64,000 bases of DNA from Xanthostigma xanthostigma. Its lineage: Eukaryota > Arthropoda > Insecta > Raphidioptera > Raphidiidae. The number at the start of each line of letters is the position of its first letter. Position 1 is the first letter of the stretch. Below are positions 43,838 through 55,082 of this stretch, piece after piece. Both the position numbers and the translations under genes were made by a program. The stretch covers positions 7,750,001-7,814,000 of the forward strand of contig OY754464.1 in the NCBI GenBank assembly GCA_963575645.1, written 5' to 3'. The notes below the pieces were generated by a model. It did no database searches. It was not told where the DNA came from and saw nothing but the letters and a program-made list of their open reading frames with translations.

Positions 43838-44723
43838 TTGGTTGTCTGTAAAGTCGGTTTACGGACGATAGTTTTACGTGATAACGTATTTCGCTCGAAT
43901 ATCATATTTAATAATAACCTAAATTTTAGTAGCTGTCAAACTATATTTTTACCGACTAATAATTTGATCAATCAAAGCAAAGTACATATTTTTAAGCAAT
44001 TATAAAAGACATTTAAAAGAATGTATATATATTATATATTTGTTAACAAACCGTAAAATTTATCTGCTGTTATGAAATGCAGATATCTCCCAAGATTTGT
44101 TTTTGATACAAAATGTAGCTGCGTTTGTGTACAAACTATCAATTGATCAATACATTTCCATTCGTTGTGAATATTATCATATTTTATCCATAATGACGGC
44201 GATCAGTTATTTTTAACAAAATAAAATGACATTTATTAATTATTATTAGCGCCATATTGCCATTATCGTGCGTTCAGTTATACTTTAGCTTGGATGAATC
44301 GGTAATAATTACATGACACAAAAAATATACGTGCAAAAACGAACAAATAACGACGTATTATCTGAAAAATTGCTTTAAAAATTCGATAATTTATGACATT
44401 TTTATTAGATATCTTGATTTTAAGTCTTAATTTCCACGGTTTATAAAACAAAGGCCATCTGTCAGATGTAGCTTTCGATGGAACAGCCGAAAAAAATGTT
44501 GAACGCACACTACTCTCTGACGTCACGCGAGAAGAGTGAGAAATGCGTACAAGCCGACGCTTTGGCCGATCGTGCTTCTCTATCGCTTATACTGCGCTCT
44601 CGCTTGCACGCACAGGGTTAGGCGGAGCGTTACATAGGCGGAACGTTACATAGGCGGAACGTTACACTTTTTCGTGCGTGCAGCTGGTGTTTCATCAATT
44701 TATAAGACGTTATCACGTCAAAA
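43838..44723 (+). mobile_element. Rep-A, long copy (886 bp)
   Basis: It has full left (TTGGTTGTCTGTAAAGTCGG) and right (GACGTTATCACGTCAAAA) ends and contains every block found separately in the four shorter copies, so it is the best parent form. Near the right end a 15-bp unit 'aggcggaacgttaca' is repeated three times (about 44620-44665). A TGACGTCA word lies at about 44518. There is no transposase-like ORF. Confidence 0.8.
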
Positions 44724-44919
44724 GTTATTAAAAATATTTTATACTTTTTAGTTCATTTTAAAAACGTGGTATATTAATTTTTTTTTATTTATTTAAAATA
44801 TTGGGTTAATTCCAATGTTCCAAAAGCAAGATCGACTATGAGGCCACATTCAGTTATCGAGTTTCCATAATCTAGATTCTAGAAGCTATCTCACATTGTA
44901 GATGTTTTTCTAATTACAT

Positions 44920-45230
44920 TAGCGGCCAGTCCCGGTAAATTTGACCTTCCCGTCTACACAGCAGAACTATCAAAGTACGTTGTTTTGATGTATCTCTAAA
45001 GATTTAGCCAACGTTAACCATGTAAGCGTACGAAAACAGTTTTTTTTTTTTTGACAAAACACCGTCATACTTCAGCCATTTTGTACAAACTATATACAGA
45101 AACCTTCCTCGTTTATCGCATGAAAATCCGTTCGGTAGTTTTTAAATTTATCGCGTTCAGACAGACAGTCAGTGATTCAGTGAGTCAGTGAATGGTATTT
45201 CGCTTGTATATTTATATATAGAAGATTATG
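44920..45230 (+). mobile_element. RTE-like 3' fragment
   Basis: 'attagcggccagtcccgg' at the start, then 'tttttttgacaaaacaccg', 'gcatgaaaatccgttcgg', and a tail 'tttatatatagaagat'. Confidence 0.65.
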
Positions 45231-45440
45231 ACATTGTTTCGGCTATAATTCGTTGAGTCAATTTAGCAAATATAAAATGCAAGCCAAAATTGAATCAAAA
45301 CAGTTTGAAGCAAAGCTTTAGACGATCTTTAAGCCATCTAATAAAATATGATATGCTTTATGTGTTTAAAGAACTCATTTTTCAAGTGCAGCTATTCCCC
45401 AAAGGCTGTCACGTGACTACTTTCGCATAATATATTCGAC

Positions 45441-45587
45441 ATGAAATGCAATGCAGTTGTTCTTCTAGCGTTCATCTGTTTAGTTATTCATGTCGACGGT
45501 CGATTCGGGAGGATGGCGCATTTTTACTCTAATATAGAGAATAATAATATGTCGCAGGCTTGTTCTATAGGTATTATAAGTTTATAA
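45441..45587 (+). CDS. Short ORF with signal peptide (candidate secreted peptide or first exon)
   Basis: The 48-codon frame starts ATG at 45441 in the context CGACATGA and stops TAA at 45585-45587. The first 20 residues, MKCNAVVLLAFICLVIHVDG, have the shape of a signal peptide: a basic residue, a hydrophobic VVLLAFICLVI core, then a polar stretch. Cleavage after about residue 20 is plausible. The remainder, RFGRMAHFYSNIENNN... with a single Cys near the end, matches no family I know. A GTATTA at 45571 after ...CTATAG could act as a splice donor, which would make this a first coding exon ending after Ser-Ile. A CACGTG word lies about 30 bases upstream and AT-rich 'cataatatattc' just before the ATG. 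It sits in non-repetitive sequence between an RTE-like tail and a Rep-E copy. No later exon is recognisable in the window. Chance occurrence is possible. Confidence 0.4.
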   Translation: MKCNAVVLLAFICLVIHVDGRFGRMAHFYSNIENNNMSQACSIGIISL

Positions 45588-45725
45588 CGCGTTAATATAC
45601 GTTTTTCCATTTATGCGTATCTATTCGATGTAATTGTAGAATGTAGAAATGGTTTCTTCTAGATTTATTTAATCTTTATTTACTCAGTCAAAAGGATGCA
45701 TTTGATATTTTGCACTTAAAACAAA

Positions 45726-46750
45726 AATTCCAGCCAATTGGACCATTCCAACTTCAAAAATATTAACATTTGATATAGTACCTATATATAACAAATAAAT
45801 CGCGCGCGAAGACGCGGGTAACGGCTAGCATTAAATATTAGCACATTTTCAAATCTCAGATTAACGTCTGAATAGAAATCTTCAAGTACCTAAATAAAAT
45901 TATCAACGAAGTTTTGTTTTTAATGAATTTTTTCTTTCTTTTTAGCTTCTTAGAATTCTATGACTAATTATTAAAAATTTATAGTTATTAATCTTTCATT
46001 AATTTTCAAAAATTATATAAAAAAATGCAGTCTTAATTTTATTGTAAAATAAGTAAATTCCAATTCATTTTTATATTTTTTTAGATTACATATTTCTGAA
46101 GAAAATCCAAATCCGGACCGAAACGTCATTTATTGAGATATTGAATTATAATTTTATAATTTTTTGTCAATATACAGTCTGAAAAAATTAGTTGATAATT
46201 TTATTTATTTGAAGATTATGACATTTTCTATTCGTTGGCATAGTTACCTACATACAGTATGTTCCACGTCTTGTAAAAATTAATCAAAACACGCTTAACT
46301 AATTTTTTTCTGACTGATCTACAAAACAGAAGAACAGCTGTTTTTTTTTATTTTCAAAATATTTCCGAAACTATAAAGTTTAGAAAAAAAAATTTTAATA
46401 AAACTTTCTTGAAAAAATAAACAGAATAATAAACTGTTAAGAAAAATATACCATTATTATACAAAAAACAACGTTATAGCATATTTTTCTTTTGTGCATG
46501 CGCCGATTTTCCATAAAAACAATAGGGTTCTTCATATTTGCATGTCAAACACCCTTCCAAAATTTGATTTCAATCCGCTTATCCGTTTGACCTGTATCGT
46601 GCTGACAGACTAACAGACGCACATGGTTTTTCCAAAAATATGTTTTTTGGATTCAGGGGATGACCTCAAAATGAAACAAATATTGTAAAATTTTGAAAAG
46701 TTACTTTTGATCTAAACTAGTACCATTCCTCACTTGTAGGTTGGAATGGT
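45726..46750 (-). mobile_element. Rep-E copy 3, interrupted by PLE-C
   Basis: Pieces 45726-45850 and 46221-46750 align to the Rep-E copy at 41465-42139. The terminal hairpin is at about 46722-46750 ('accattcctcacttg...'). The gap holds PLE-C copy 4, flanked by ACATTTTC on both sides. Confidence 0.8.
45851..46220. mobile_element. PLE-C copy 4 nested in Rep-E
   Basis: Duplication ACATTTTC at 45843-45850 and 46221-46228. It starts 'aaatctcagattaacgtctg' and ends 'attttatttatttgaagatt'. A plus-strand hammerhead-like core lies at 46096-46127: CTGAAGA...CCGAAACGTC. Its helix II is weakened by substitutions (AAATCC against GGACC). Confidence 0.8.
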
Positions 46751-46969
46751 AATATTCGAATTTAAAGTCTGTGATTACAGGTATTCGCTGGGTGCGTGAC
46801 GACAGCACCGCCTCTCGTCTGCAATTTTTAATGCTTTTATAACACACTCTGTTAAAAGTATGTGCAGATACTTTATATATTAATAAGAAAATAAATTGAG
46901 GTTATAAATAACTGACTACCTTAACGCCGCAAGGTTACAAAGTGTATACCGATTTTTTTTTAATACATT

Positions 46970-47650
46970 TGTAACACCACGTCTTAAAAAAGCCACGCCG
47001 CCACTGGTGTACCCTGGTGGTCATTTGGAGAAACAGAGGCAAGATGGCAGCGGATCGTATGAACTAGGAAGTAGTGTTCATGTTTAAAAACTTAAATTAA
47101 TAAATGTGTTGAATCAAATAATATTCATGTTACAAACTTACGTTAATAAATACAGGGTAAGTTTTAAGTTGATGCTTTTTTTTACAGCGTGTAAAAATAA
47201 AATAGACGAGCAAATATTTCAAATAGTTTTTTTATCAAAACTCAAAAATAAGAGAGAAACAGCATTTCGAAGTTTAAATAAATTTTATTAAATTTTGTTT
47301 AATTTTGAGGTCGGTCCTGGGGTTATATTATGTCACTATGGAAATAAGTTGTTATTATCAAGTATGTTGGTGCTTATTTGAAACTGACATGTGTATTGTT
47401 TTGTTTTTGAGAGATAATAACAACTTATTTCCATAGTGACATAATATAACCTCAGGAACGACCTCAAAATTAAAGAAAATTTAATAAAATTTATTTAAAC
47501 TTCGAAATGCTGTTTCTCTCTTATTTTTGAGTTTTGATAAAAAAACTATTTGAAATATTTGCTCGTCTATTTGATTTTTACACGCTGTAAAAAAAAGCAT
47601 CAACTTAAAACTCACCCTGTATGTTGAATAAAATAATAATATTTGTTATA
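46970..47650 (+). repeat. Dispersed repeat V copy 2, split by a MITE
   Basis: It starts TGTAACACCACGTC and matches 31901-32150. The sequence AATAAATATGTTG of copy 1 is here split by the element at 47153-47619 with TA on both sides. Confidence 0.8.
47153..47619. mobile_element. Mariner-type MITE with long inverted arms
   Basis: The ends are CAGGGTAAGTTTTAAGTTG and CAACTTAAAACTCACCCTG, with TA on both sides (47151-47152, 47620-47621), the Tc1/mariner signature. The arms are inverted for about 200 bp, including 'tagacgagcaaatatttc' and 'cactatggaaataagttg'. The loop is about 60 bp. The empty site in repeat V copy 1 (32111-32124) confirms the exact insertion and TA duplication. Confidence 0.93.
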
Positions 47651-48032
47651 CATTTTAACAGAAAGATTTAAAGTTTTTGTTTTAAATTTTTGGTTAATAG
47701 TTGTTATAATTATATTTATATATGAAAAGAAGTTTGCATAAACGGCTGGCGACACGTTCTCCCACCACCAACCTCGGCACTTCCACCACATGTTACATTT
47801 TTTCATTTTTTTAAACTTATCATTTAAATAGTATTTATAGATCAAATTTTCACCTTACATTATATTTTATTCGCTTTGTTTACTGTCAGACTAGAACCCT
47901 ATTTAAATGCACTGAAATCTATTCGAATGTTTAATTTTTATAAACAATTTTATTTTAGTAAAGTTGTGCGGGATACATACAAGGTTAAAATACTTTTTAA
48001 AAATAATTTATATTCACTTAAACATTCTTTAA
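47651..48032. other. Spacer
   Basis: No recognised feature. A 105-aa plus-strand frame (47876-48193) crosses the PLE-like remnant and is not convincing. Confidence 0.35.
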
Positions 48033-48135
48033 TGCCCAGCGTTTTTTTTGCCTTCCTCAGGATCTTAAAAACTAATGAAACGGCCCTGAGGAAGACCAAA
48101 AAAATATTGCCGATTCGATATCATCCGACACCATT
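48033..48135. mobile_element. Decayed PLE-like inverted pair
   Basis: 'gccttcctcaggatc' and 'gccctgaggaagacc' are inverted CTGAGGAAG words about 40 bp apart, as in PLE-C elements. The GAAAC part is lost on both sides. Confidence 0.4.
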
Positions 48136-49358
48136 AAATTTTTTTTCAATTACTCCATATTATTTCATTATTTATTTATTATTAAATTATTAAATCATTT
48201 TTTAACGTTTGTTATTTTTTCTACAACTTATCTATATCAAACAGTGAAAATCTTAGCGGGATATGCACTTTTGGTTTTGCCAAGTAAGTATTTGAATATT
48301 TCTCTAAAAAACGTTTAAATATTAAAATGGCTTTAAAAACGTTTCAAATGAAAAATTAATCAGGGCTTTATATCTGTATAAGTATAATATGTACTGTCTG
48401 ACCACAGTGCTACGTCTGTCCCAGACCCTACTCAAAAACTCAACCCTTCCCTGCGTCCTTCCGTCTCTGTAAGTCAAACCCTCATCATTGCCTCGTGATG
48501 TATATATTGTACACAAATGCCCCGTTTAACGCTAGGAATGCAATTCTGGAAACTGGAGCACTGCTCTGTGCCAACGCTGGCCCTGTGCATAATTATTTGG
48601 TAATATTATATAATTTACTGATAATTATGCAATGGCCACCCGGTATTGTCACAAAGCCTATCGAAAAATGTAAAAAAGATTCATTCGTTCAACAACGAAA
48701 TAATTAACATTAAAAATTAAAAGTTATTTAAAACTAGCAAGATAATCTAATATAATGAAATACTATTCAAAATAGATTTATCTTGAAAATAGTCTAAAAT
48801 AAACTAAAATATTAAAATTAAAATATTATTTTAAAATCATAATAAAATTTAAAACCATTACAAATTCTTTAACATCAAAATTGAAATTAAAAAGACGCAC
48901 TGAATCGATCCTTTTAAAACTTTAAAATCATAATTACATAAACGAGATTATTTAAAATAAAATTATTTTAGAATTTTATAAAACTACTTTCATTTTAAAA
49001 TAAAACCTAAATTTGCAATAATTAAAGTTGTAAAGTATACACGCTTCCAACAAAACCAAAGAACTTAAAAAAAAAAAACGTTGCAGCTCTAATATAGCAT
49101 ACCACAGTGTACAAAAATATCAGTTCAGTCACTCCACTGTCGACCTTGAAAAAAGTTGTATACACGGCCACGTCGTCCCTAATTTTATTACGCGACTAAA
49201 ACGACTATTTGAGTCAAGGAGATTAGAAAGGAGGTAACCAAACTCCAAGTTGAGAAAAAAATATGGCGGTTATCAGGCGGCGCTGCAGGCGTACTCGAAA
49301 GTGCGCGGAAGACCATTTAAGGCAATCTGCGCATGTGCTGCGCTCAGTGCCTCACTTC
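48136..49358. other. AT-rich spacer
   Basis: 48700-49080 is extremely AT-rich low-complexity text. 49260-49350 is GC-richer ('ggcggcgctgcaggcg') without an ORF. Confidence 0.4.
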
Positions 49359-49891
49359 TAGTGATGTACCGGATCGTTAAAAATGTATATCCGCGGATAC
49401 GGATCTGAATACGGATATTTGGTTTCAAGTTCCGCGAATACGGATACGGATCTTAACTTTCTTAGAGTACGCGGCGGTAAATATTGCACATCGACCTTTG
49501 GAAAGAGACTATCTGTAATGGGAAAAAGTTATTGACCTCTTTAAGAGTTAACTCTCATAACAGATTGTCTCTTTCCAAAGATCGATGTGCAATATCTCAT
49601 TATAAAGATAGTTTTTTAATACCTTTGAGTTATGTTCTATTGGTATGGTACTCACTGCGATAAATGTTTGCAATATAAAGGTGCCAAATACGATTTAAAA
49701 AAATAAAAAATAATCTGAATGGAATTTAACAGTTTTTCATTAATTACCTAATCGCCTATATATATAAAATTCATCTATGAATTAAGAATTAATAAGGTAA
49801 AAGATCTGTAAAAGATCCGCCAAAAACTAACGGATACGGATCTTTCTTCTCTCTCGGATATTCACGGATACGGATATCCGGCACATCATTA
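49359..49891. mobile_element. hAT-like MITE rich in CGGATACGGAT
   Basis: The left TAGTGATGTACCGGATC and right GGATATCCGGCACATCATTA are inverted with mismatches. Several GATACGGAT words lie at each end. The flanks do not match as an 8-bp duplication. It contains an inner fold-back at about 49485-49595, with arms 'tattgcacatcgaccttt' and 'aaagatcgatgtgcaata'. Confidence 0.65.
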
Positions 49892-50074
49892 TTTAAGACT
49901 GACAGGTGCGCATGCTAAGAACAGTCGCTTGCGCAGCATGTATGCGCAAAACTAGGTTTTGCAATTTCAATGAAAGCTTGTTTCGATTAATTACGACTGG
50001 CATATTAATGATAAAGAGAAAAATGATAAATCACACATGTATTTAATACTTTTTTTGTCCCTTTCTAAACAACA

Positions 50075-50446
50075 TTCGTCGAAATTTTTCTTGAAAAATA
50101 ATTTTTCTTCATACCTCGGTCGTAAGTATGCTCATTAAATACATTAATTAATTAATGGCTTATTAACTACATAAAAACACAGATAATTTCCAAGCAAGCA
50201 GCTTTGAGGTTGTACGAAAAAACACGAATGACAGTTGTTCGCGACTATTAATTAAAATGTAATAGGGTTGCTATGGAAACGATATCTAAACAACAGTTTT
50301 ACTGCCGCCCGAAAGTACGTATTTAGCGCATCAGTGCGTGTAATCACCAATGCGTAAATGTTAGACTTTCTGTTTTACAAATGATGCCGAAAGTATGTAC
50401 ATTGGAGCGAGGTATGAAGAAAAAATATTTCAAGAAAATATTTTCC
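50075..50446. repeat. Fold-back
   Basis: 'tttttcttcatacctcg' on the left mirrors 'cgaggtatgaagaaaaa' on the right, with flanking 'tttcttgaaaaata'/'tatttcaagaaaat'. Arms are about 55 bp. Between them at 50269-50282 is GTTGCTATGGAAAC, another X-box-like word. Confidence 0.7.
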
Positions 50447-50987
50447 GCTGTTTCGTATTAAACGAGGAATGCACGTTCGTATATGACATATGTAAATAGT
50501 ATGTTATAAACCCCTGGAAAAACTAAATTTTAAATTATTACTTCAAATAAAATTTATATAAAAAACCTCTAAAGGACAATAAATGAGTAACGTTTACAAT
50601 AAGTTTACTAATTAATGAAATATGTAACACTATAGTTTAAACTATAGAAGCTAACGACCTTAGTTGTCCGCCGTCTATAACCTATAATAATCTCTAGTCG
50701 AATATTAGATTTATACAAAACTCACCGCAGATCTCATTTTTTTTAGTTTCTAGAGACTTTGTGTCATAATATAAATTTTTAACATGTTTTTATAAACTTT
50801 TTTATGTTGAAGGCTTTCTGTAATCGAATTTTGACCTACTAATACCATACATTCGATCAAGTAGTTCTGACTTTCTGTGAAAAAAAGTATGCTAATAAAA
50901 GTTATTTCCATTTAATTAACAAAAACTGTATATAAATATACAAAACACTGATGTAACTCACATTGTCGCCGAGACAAGGCGAGATAT
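50447..50987. other. AT-rich spacer
   Basis: No recognised feature. Confidence 0.35.
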
Positions 50988-51114
50988 AGTATATTGTGCG
51001 ACTAGTGAGAGAAGGAGAAGATTCCATGAGCGTGAAATTTGCCGCACGAGCGTAGCGAGTGCGGTAACACGCGAGTGGAATATTCTCCTTCGATCAATGG
51101 TAGCACATAATACT
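50988..51114. mobile_element. 127-bp TIR element
   Basis: The left AGTATATTGTGCGACTA and right TAGCACATAATACT are inverted. The interior has 'gaaggagaagattcc'/'ggaatattctccttc' and a 'gccgcacgagcg' hairpin. The 48-bp form at 22513-22560 has the same ends. Confidence 0.7.
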
Positions 51115-51240
51115 TTACTCAATTAGCACTAGTAATTGTTGCCATGTTTTTGTCTTATGTACCTTAACTTTTGTTAATTGCTATGGTTAGTAATTAATGA
51201 TTATTTTCATAATTATTGTTTCGAATTTTCACATTAAGTA

Positions 51241-51330
51241 CTTGAAAAAGTCTAAATCTATAGACGAAACGTCGTACAATTAATAAATCTAATATTTGTC
51301 CACAATCCTGCGATTTTTTATTAATTAATA
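51241..51330 (+). mobile_element. PLE-like remnant with decayed hammerhead-like core
   Basis: The sequence TTGAAAAA-GTCTA...TAGAC-GAAACGTCG keeps helix II and the GAAAC part but has lost the CUGANGA box. It is followed by 'gtccacaatcctgcgatt', the word that forms the palindrome at 5407-5482. Confidence 0.55.
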
Positions 51331-51334
51331 ATTT

Positions 51335-51977
51335 AAATGGCAAATAAAGACATCTTTTGATCCAAACTTTTTTTTGTTCAAGCTACCGATCACCGAGTAC
51401 GCGGGGTAAAATTTCCCGAGTTATCCTCAACCCCTCAAATAAAATTTGTTCATTTTGTGCAAATTCCACTTTCAAAACATCAGCAAAAAATCCGTCAGCA
51501 AAAAAAATTACATATTTAATTTGTGTGCCACTCGACTTCGATCGAGACCAGCACTAATTTCTGGATACATCTAGTTTAAATTGGCAACACGGATTATCAA
51601 TTTACATTTTTAGTAATTATCACACTTCTCTTAAATTAATGGAGATAGCAGCAACCGCAACAAGGAACAGTGACTTCGCTATTATTCGATTAATTACGAA
51701 TAAAACCGAACAACAGGTTTAATTTATTGCACATCCATAAATTATCGTCACATCGCATGAAGCAAAATGAAGGAAACGTCGAAACAATAATTTCATTAGT
51801 CCGTATTGTTTAAGCGCCAACCATAACACAGATTATTGTTGCTGACAGACGTTCTTCGACTTGTCTATCTCTGTCTTGTTATCTTCAACAATAGATTTCC
51901 CTGCGTCTAACGATTTCATTGCTTTTGCATTCACTTGTTCAATGACTGTTTTCAGTGCCCAATTTTGCTGTACAGTG
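51335..51977. other. Spacer
   Basis: No recognised feature. Short frames only. Confidence 0.35.
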
Positions 51978-52887
51978 TAGTGATGTGTCGCTCCTGAGCG
52001 AGTCGTTCATAATGAACGACTCCTTTTACGGAGTGGAGCGAGTCGCTCTTTTTTTTGTGAATGACTCACTCCGAGCGCCATTGCTCTGTGCAGAACTATT
52101 CTGTACTGTTGTTGCATTCGCACATTTACAGAGCGCACACAGCACACAGAGGCACTAGTGAATTTTGCTGAGTCGTTTAATGTTGAAGTACTAAGCTTAC
52201 AGTGACTTAAACCAGTCACATTGACGTCGTTGACAAAGATCTAATATTGTAACAATAAACATTATTATTCAAATCTTTGATTAAATTCTGAATAGAACTC
52301 TTCAAATAAATAAAATGGTCGACAAATTTTTTTTCAGACCATATATTGACGAAAATTATATAAAAATATAAATTAAAATAACAAAGGATGACGTTTTGAT
52401 CCGGATTTGGATCTTCTTCAGAAAAATTTAAAAAATATAAAAATTATCAGTATTAGTTATTTAATATTATTTTCTGAAGAAGATCCAAATCCGGATTGAA
52501 ACGTCATCATTTGTTATTTTAATTTATATTTTTATATAATTTTTGTCAATATATGGTCTGAAAAAAATTGGTCGATAATTTTATTTATTTGAAAACATTA
52601 TTATAGTTAAGCTTTTATTATACTTTATAGTTTATTCGAAATGCGAATAATATAAGATCAGAGTCATATTAAAATGAGCTCAGAGCTGAGTGTGTGTATT
52701 GTGCTGTGCAATGCTACATGACTCCGGAGCATGTATGATGACAGTTCACACCTCTGCAGTCTGCACTCTTGTGTAGTGCGTACTGTCTAGTGTCGCTCCT
52801 TTGAACGACTCGCTCTGAGCGACTATTTTTAGTGAGCGGAGCGCACGGAGTCAGCTCCCAATAAAGAGTCATGTGGACACGTCACTA
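51978..52887. mobile_element. hAT-B copy 5, interrupted by PLE-C
   Basis: Ends TAGTGATGTGTC and GACACGTCACTA, with a perfect 8-bp duplication GTACAGTG (51970-51977 and 52888-52895). The element is split at 'aacattattat' by a PLE-C copy. Confidence 0.92.
52269..52593. mobile_element. PLE-C copy 2 with facing hammerhead-like cores
   Basis: It is flanked by an 11-bp duplication AACATTATTAT (52258-52268 and 52594-52604). The arms are inverted. The minus-strand core is at 52390-52421 and the plus-strand core at 52475-52506. Both are of the form CTGAAGA-A-GATCC-loop-GGATY-(G)AAACGTC, though the minus copy has a substitution in GAAAC (AAAAC). One extra asymmetric segment, 'aaatctttgattaaattctg', lies at the left end only. 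Confidence 0.85.
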
Positions 52888-52895
52888 GTACAGTG

Positions 52896-53154
52896 GAAGT
52901 TTTGTGATCGTTTATATGTATTGTAACGGGACGCCACTGGAACCGCAACAATACACACATTGCTGTCGGAACCGCGTAGACAACAATACAAAAATAACTT
53001 GATTTCTACTAAAAAATAAAATATGTCTTATAAATATATAAATGTATTTTTTTTATAAGGTGAGCCGCGAAAAATTTTATAATCTCGTATCGGATCGCGG
53101 TCAAAAACGCTGATCTAGAATAAATCTAGGTAATTTTTAAATAACTGTACAATA
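52896..53154. other. Spacer
   Basis: Mixed sequence. 'gatcgcggtcaaaaacgctg' near 53091 resembles a degenerate hAT end. Confidence 0.3.
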
Positions 53155-53712
53155 TCGTATTAATACGCTAAGGTTAAAGATGTTTGCCTCCCTTTTTAGA
53201 AAAAACCACACAATTTCTCTACATAAATTATATATCATTTTACAGATAATTGCTTGCTCTACTGACATCGACAACTAAAATTTTTTTTATTGCTTTTGTT
53301 TTTGTAAATTAATTAATAAACAGCAACGTTGAACAACGTCTGCCATCTGACGGCTATAATTTTGAAAGAACGTCAACGCTTCGATCTGTCATCTGATCTT
53401 CATATTGTAAATACTACATACTGCCATCTGACGGACAACGCTGAACAACTTCACAGCAATGCTGCTTGATGCCATCTGACGGCGTAGCTCAACGCATTTG
53501 CTACTTGCGCCTCTATATGACAATTATAGTAAAATATTTCTTCGATCTGTCATCTGAGCTTCATATTGTAATACAACAAAAAGAAGAACGTTATAAGCAG
53601 TGCGCAAAATTAGAAACGAATTGAATACCTGCAATCATATTTAAAAAATAATTTTGTAAAGTGATAATTATTATACTTATTTAGTGCGAATAATTCGCAC
53701 AGGTCACGCTAG
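53155..53712 (+). mobile_element. Non-autonomous Helitron (Heli-G) copy 2
   Basis: 5' TC after host A (TCGTATTAATACG), 3' hairpin GTGCGAATAATTCGCAC, then AGGTCACGCTAG and host T. It aligns with the copies at 12409 and 61709 over its length. Confidence 0.88.
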
Positions 53713-54344
53713 TTTTAGATAATATATAATGTCGATATTTACCTATATAAATAATAGTCTGACATTTTGTGCCGTGTACAGTCATTAAAAAGTTATATCA
53801 TCCGTTGGTCATCTAACAGTTCCTTGATTCCCGTATAAATCATCCAGATAGCTGCCTCATTACACAAGCCATTCGTTCAAATGATTATAAATTAGTCTCG
53901 GATAGCAACCATTATTATATAAGCGACAAAAACACGACGTCTCCGCTGAGACCTGCTTCATTATTTCAGACTCTTGTTTTCGACAGAGAAGAAAAAACCG
54001 CGGAAAAAGTCAACCTCGAGTATTCGTTTCCTTCGTCTATAGAACGAAATTCTCGGTACCACGACACACGAAAGATACTTGGAAATATTACGCGCAAAAA
54101 ACAAGATAAACATTAAAAAAACGAAGAGAAACAAGGAGTATGGATGAGTACAATCAAACATTCACTTGCACAATGGAAAAATGTTGCGGACAAAAAAAAA
54201 ACAGATAAACAACGAACAAGTAAAACAACGAATAGAGATAAATTAATTAAACGACATTCATTTACACATACTAACTAGAAACAAGGACTATACAATATAC
54301 TGTTGTAATAATGACATCATTTTTTGTACATAAAATTATGGATA
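53713..54344. other. Spacer
   Basis: No recognised feature. Confidence 0.35.
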
Positions 54345-54950
54345 TGTTACGGTCTATACCCGAATTCAATCAATGACCGAAATAAATGCGCCAAACTAGT
54401 TTTGCCCAAACCCGAAATCTTACATTTAAACGGGTATTGAGTGTTATAAAATGAGCAAAACTAGTTTTGCGCATTTTCAATTGTTCAAAACTAGTTCTGT
54501 CCATTTTTGAACGGACAGTACTAGTTCTGCTTGTTTCATTCAATCAACGTCCGAACCCGAGCAAAGTAGGGTTATGTTCTTATTTATGTGCCTATCTATT
54601 GAATTGTTCTCCTGAAAGTTATAAATAATATAATTGTGTGATATTCAGTGCAATAATTAAGTAAAAATGCAAGATGAATTCGAGTCTCAACTAGTTCGCC
54701 TATTGGAGTCTTCTGAAACATAATTTTATGACGAAACATAATTACCTTACTACACTAAGTGAGGTTAAGAAAGCAAATTTATTGAAAGCTGAATTAAAAC
54801 CTCTGTCTGCTAAACAATACAGAAGAATAAATCGCTTTGATATAATAAGTATCATTGATGTGGAAAAGTTAATTAAAAAACGCAAAGAAGATTCCGATCC
54901 CATACTAGTGCTGTCCGTTCAGAAATGGACAGAAGATAAGTAGATATTTT
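54345..54950 (+). mobile_element. Candidate Ginger-like integrase element, deleted
   Basis: The left end is TGTTACGGTCTATACCC, sharing TGTTACGGTC with both ends of FB-I at 39657-40402. Repeated 'aaaactagttttgc' and 'actagttctg' words lie at 54395-54535. The block 'ttttgaacggacagtactag' near 54512-54532 is repeated in inverse at about 54906-54928. Between these lies an integrase N-terminal relic. The right terminus is missing. A PLE-C fragment abuts at 54955. Confidence 0.5.
54667..54946 (+). pseudogene. Integrase N-terminal relic (KRBA2/SCAND3-like family)
   Basis: The first frame (ATG 54667) reads MQDEFESQLVRLLESSET and stops. After a +1 shift the second frame (54728-54943) reads MTKHNYLTTLSEVKKANLL, then AKQYRRINRFDIISIIDVEK and LIKK. 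The order 'YY-LI-EVK-AK ... YRRLKRYDV--I--VEKLI' is what I recall for the N-terminus of KRBA2/SCAND3-like integrases related to Ginger and Gypsy integrases. The zinc-binding and DDE parts are absent. The last ~12 codons are the inverted terminal block, so an internal deletion joined the gene start to the element's right end. Family assignment is from memory of the pattern. Confidence 0.55.
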
Positions 54951-54954
54951 TATA

Positions 54955-55082
54955 TTGTTTAGATTATTTCTGAAGAAGATCCAAATTCGTACCGAAACGT
55001 CATCTAGTGAATTATTGAATTATAATATTTTGTCAATATACAGTCTGAAGAAATTGGTCGATAAATTTATTTTTTTTTTGAA
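54955..55082 (+). mobile_element. PLE-C copy 5 (right arm only)
   Basis: A core CTGAAGA-A-GATCC...CCGAAACGTC lies at about 54970-55001, followed by 'tgtcaatatacagtctg' and 'ttggtcgataaatttat'. The left arm is missing. Confidence 0.75.

Noticed and set aside
47876-48193. 105-codon plus-strand frame
   Set aside because: It crosses the decayed PLE inverted pair. The residues at that point are translations of the repeat.
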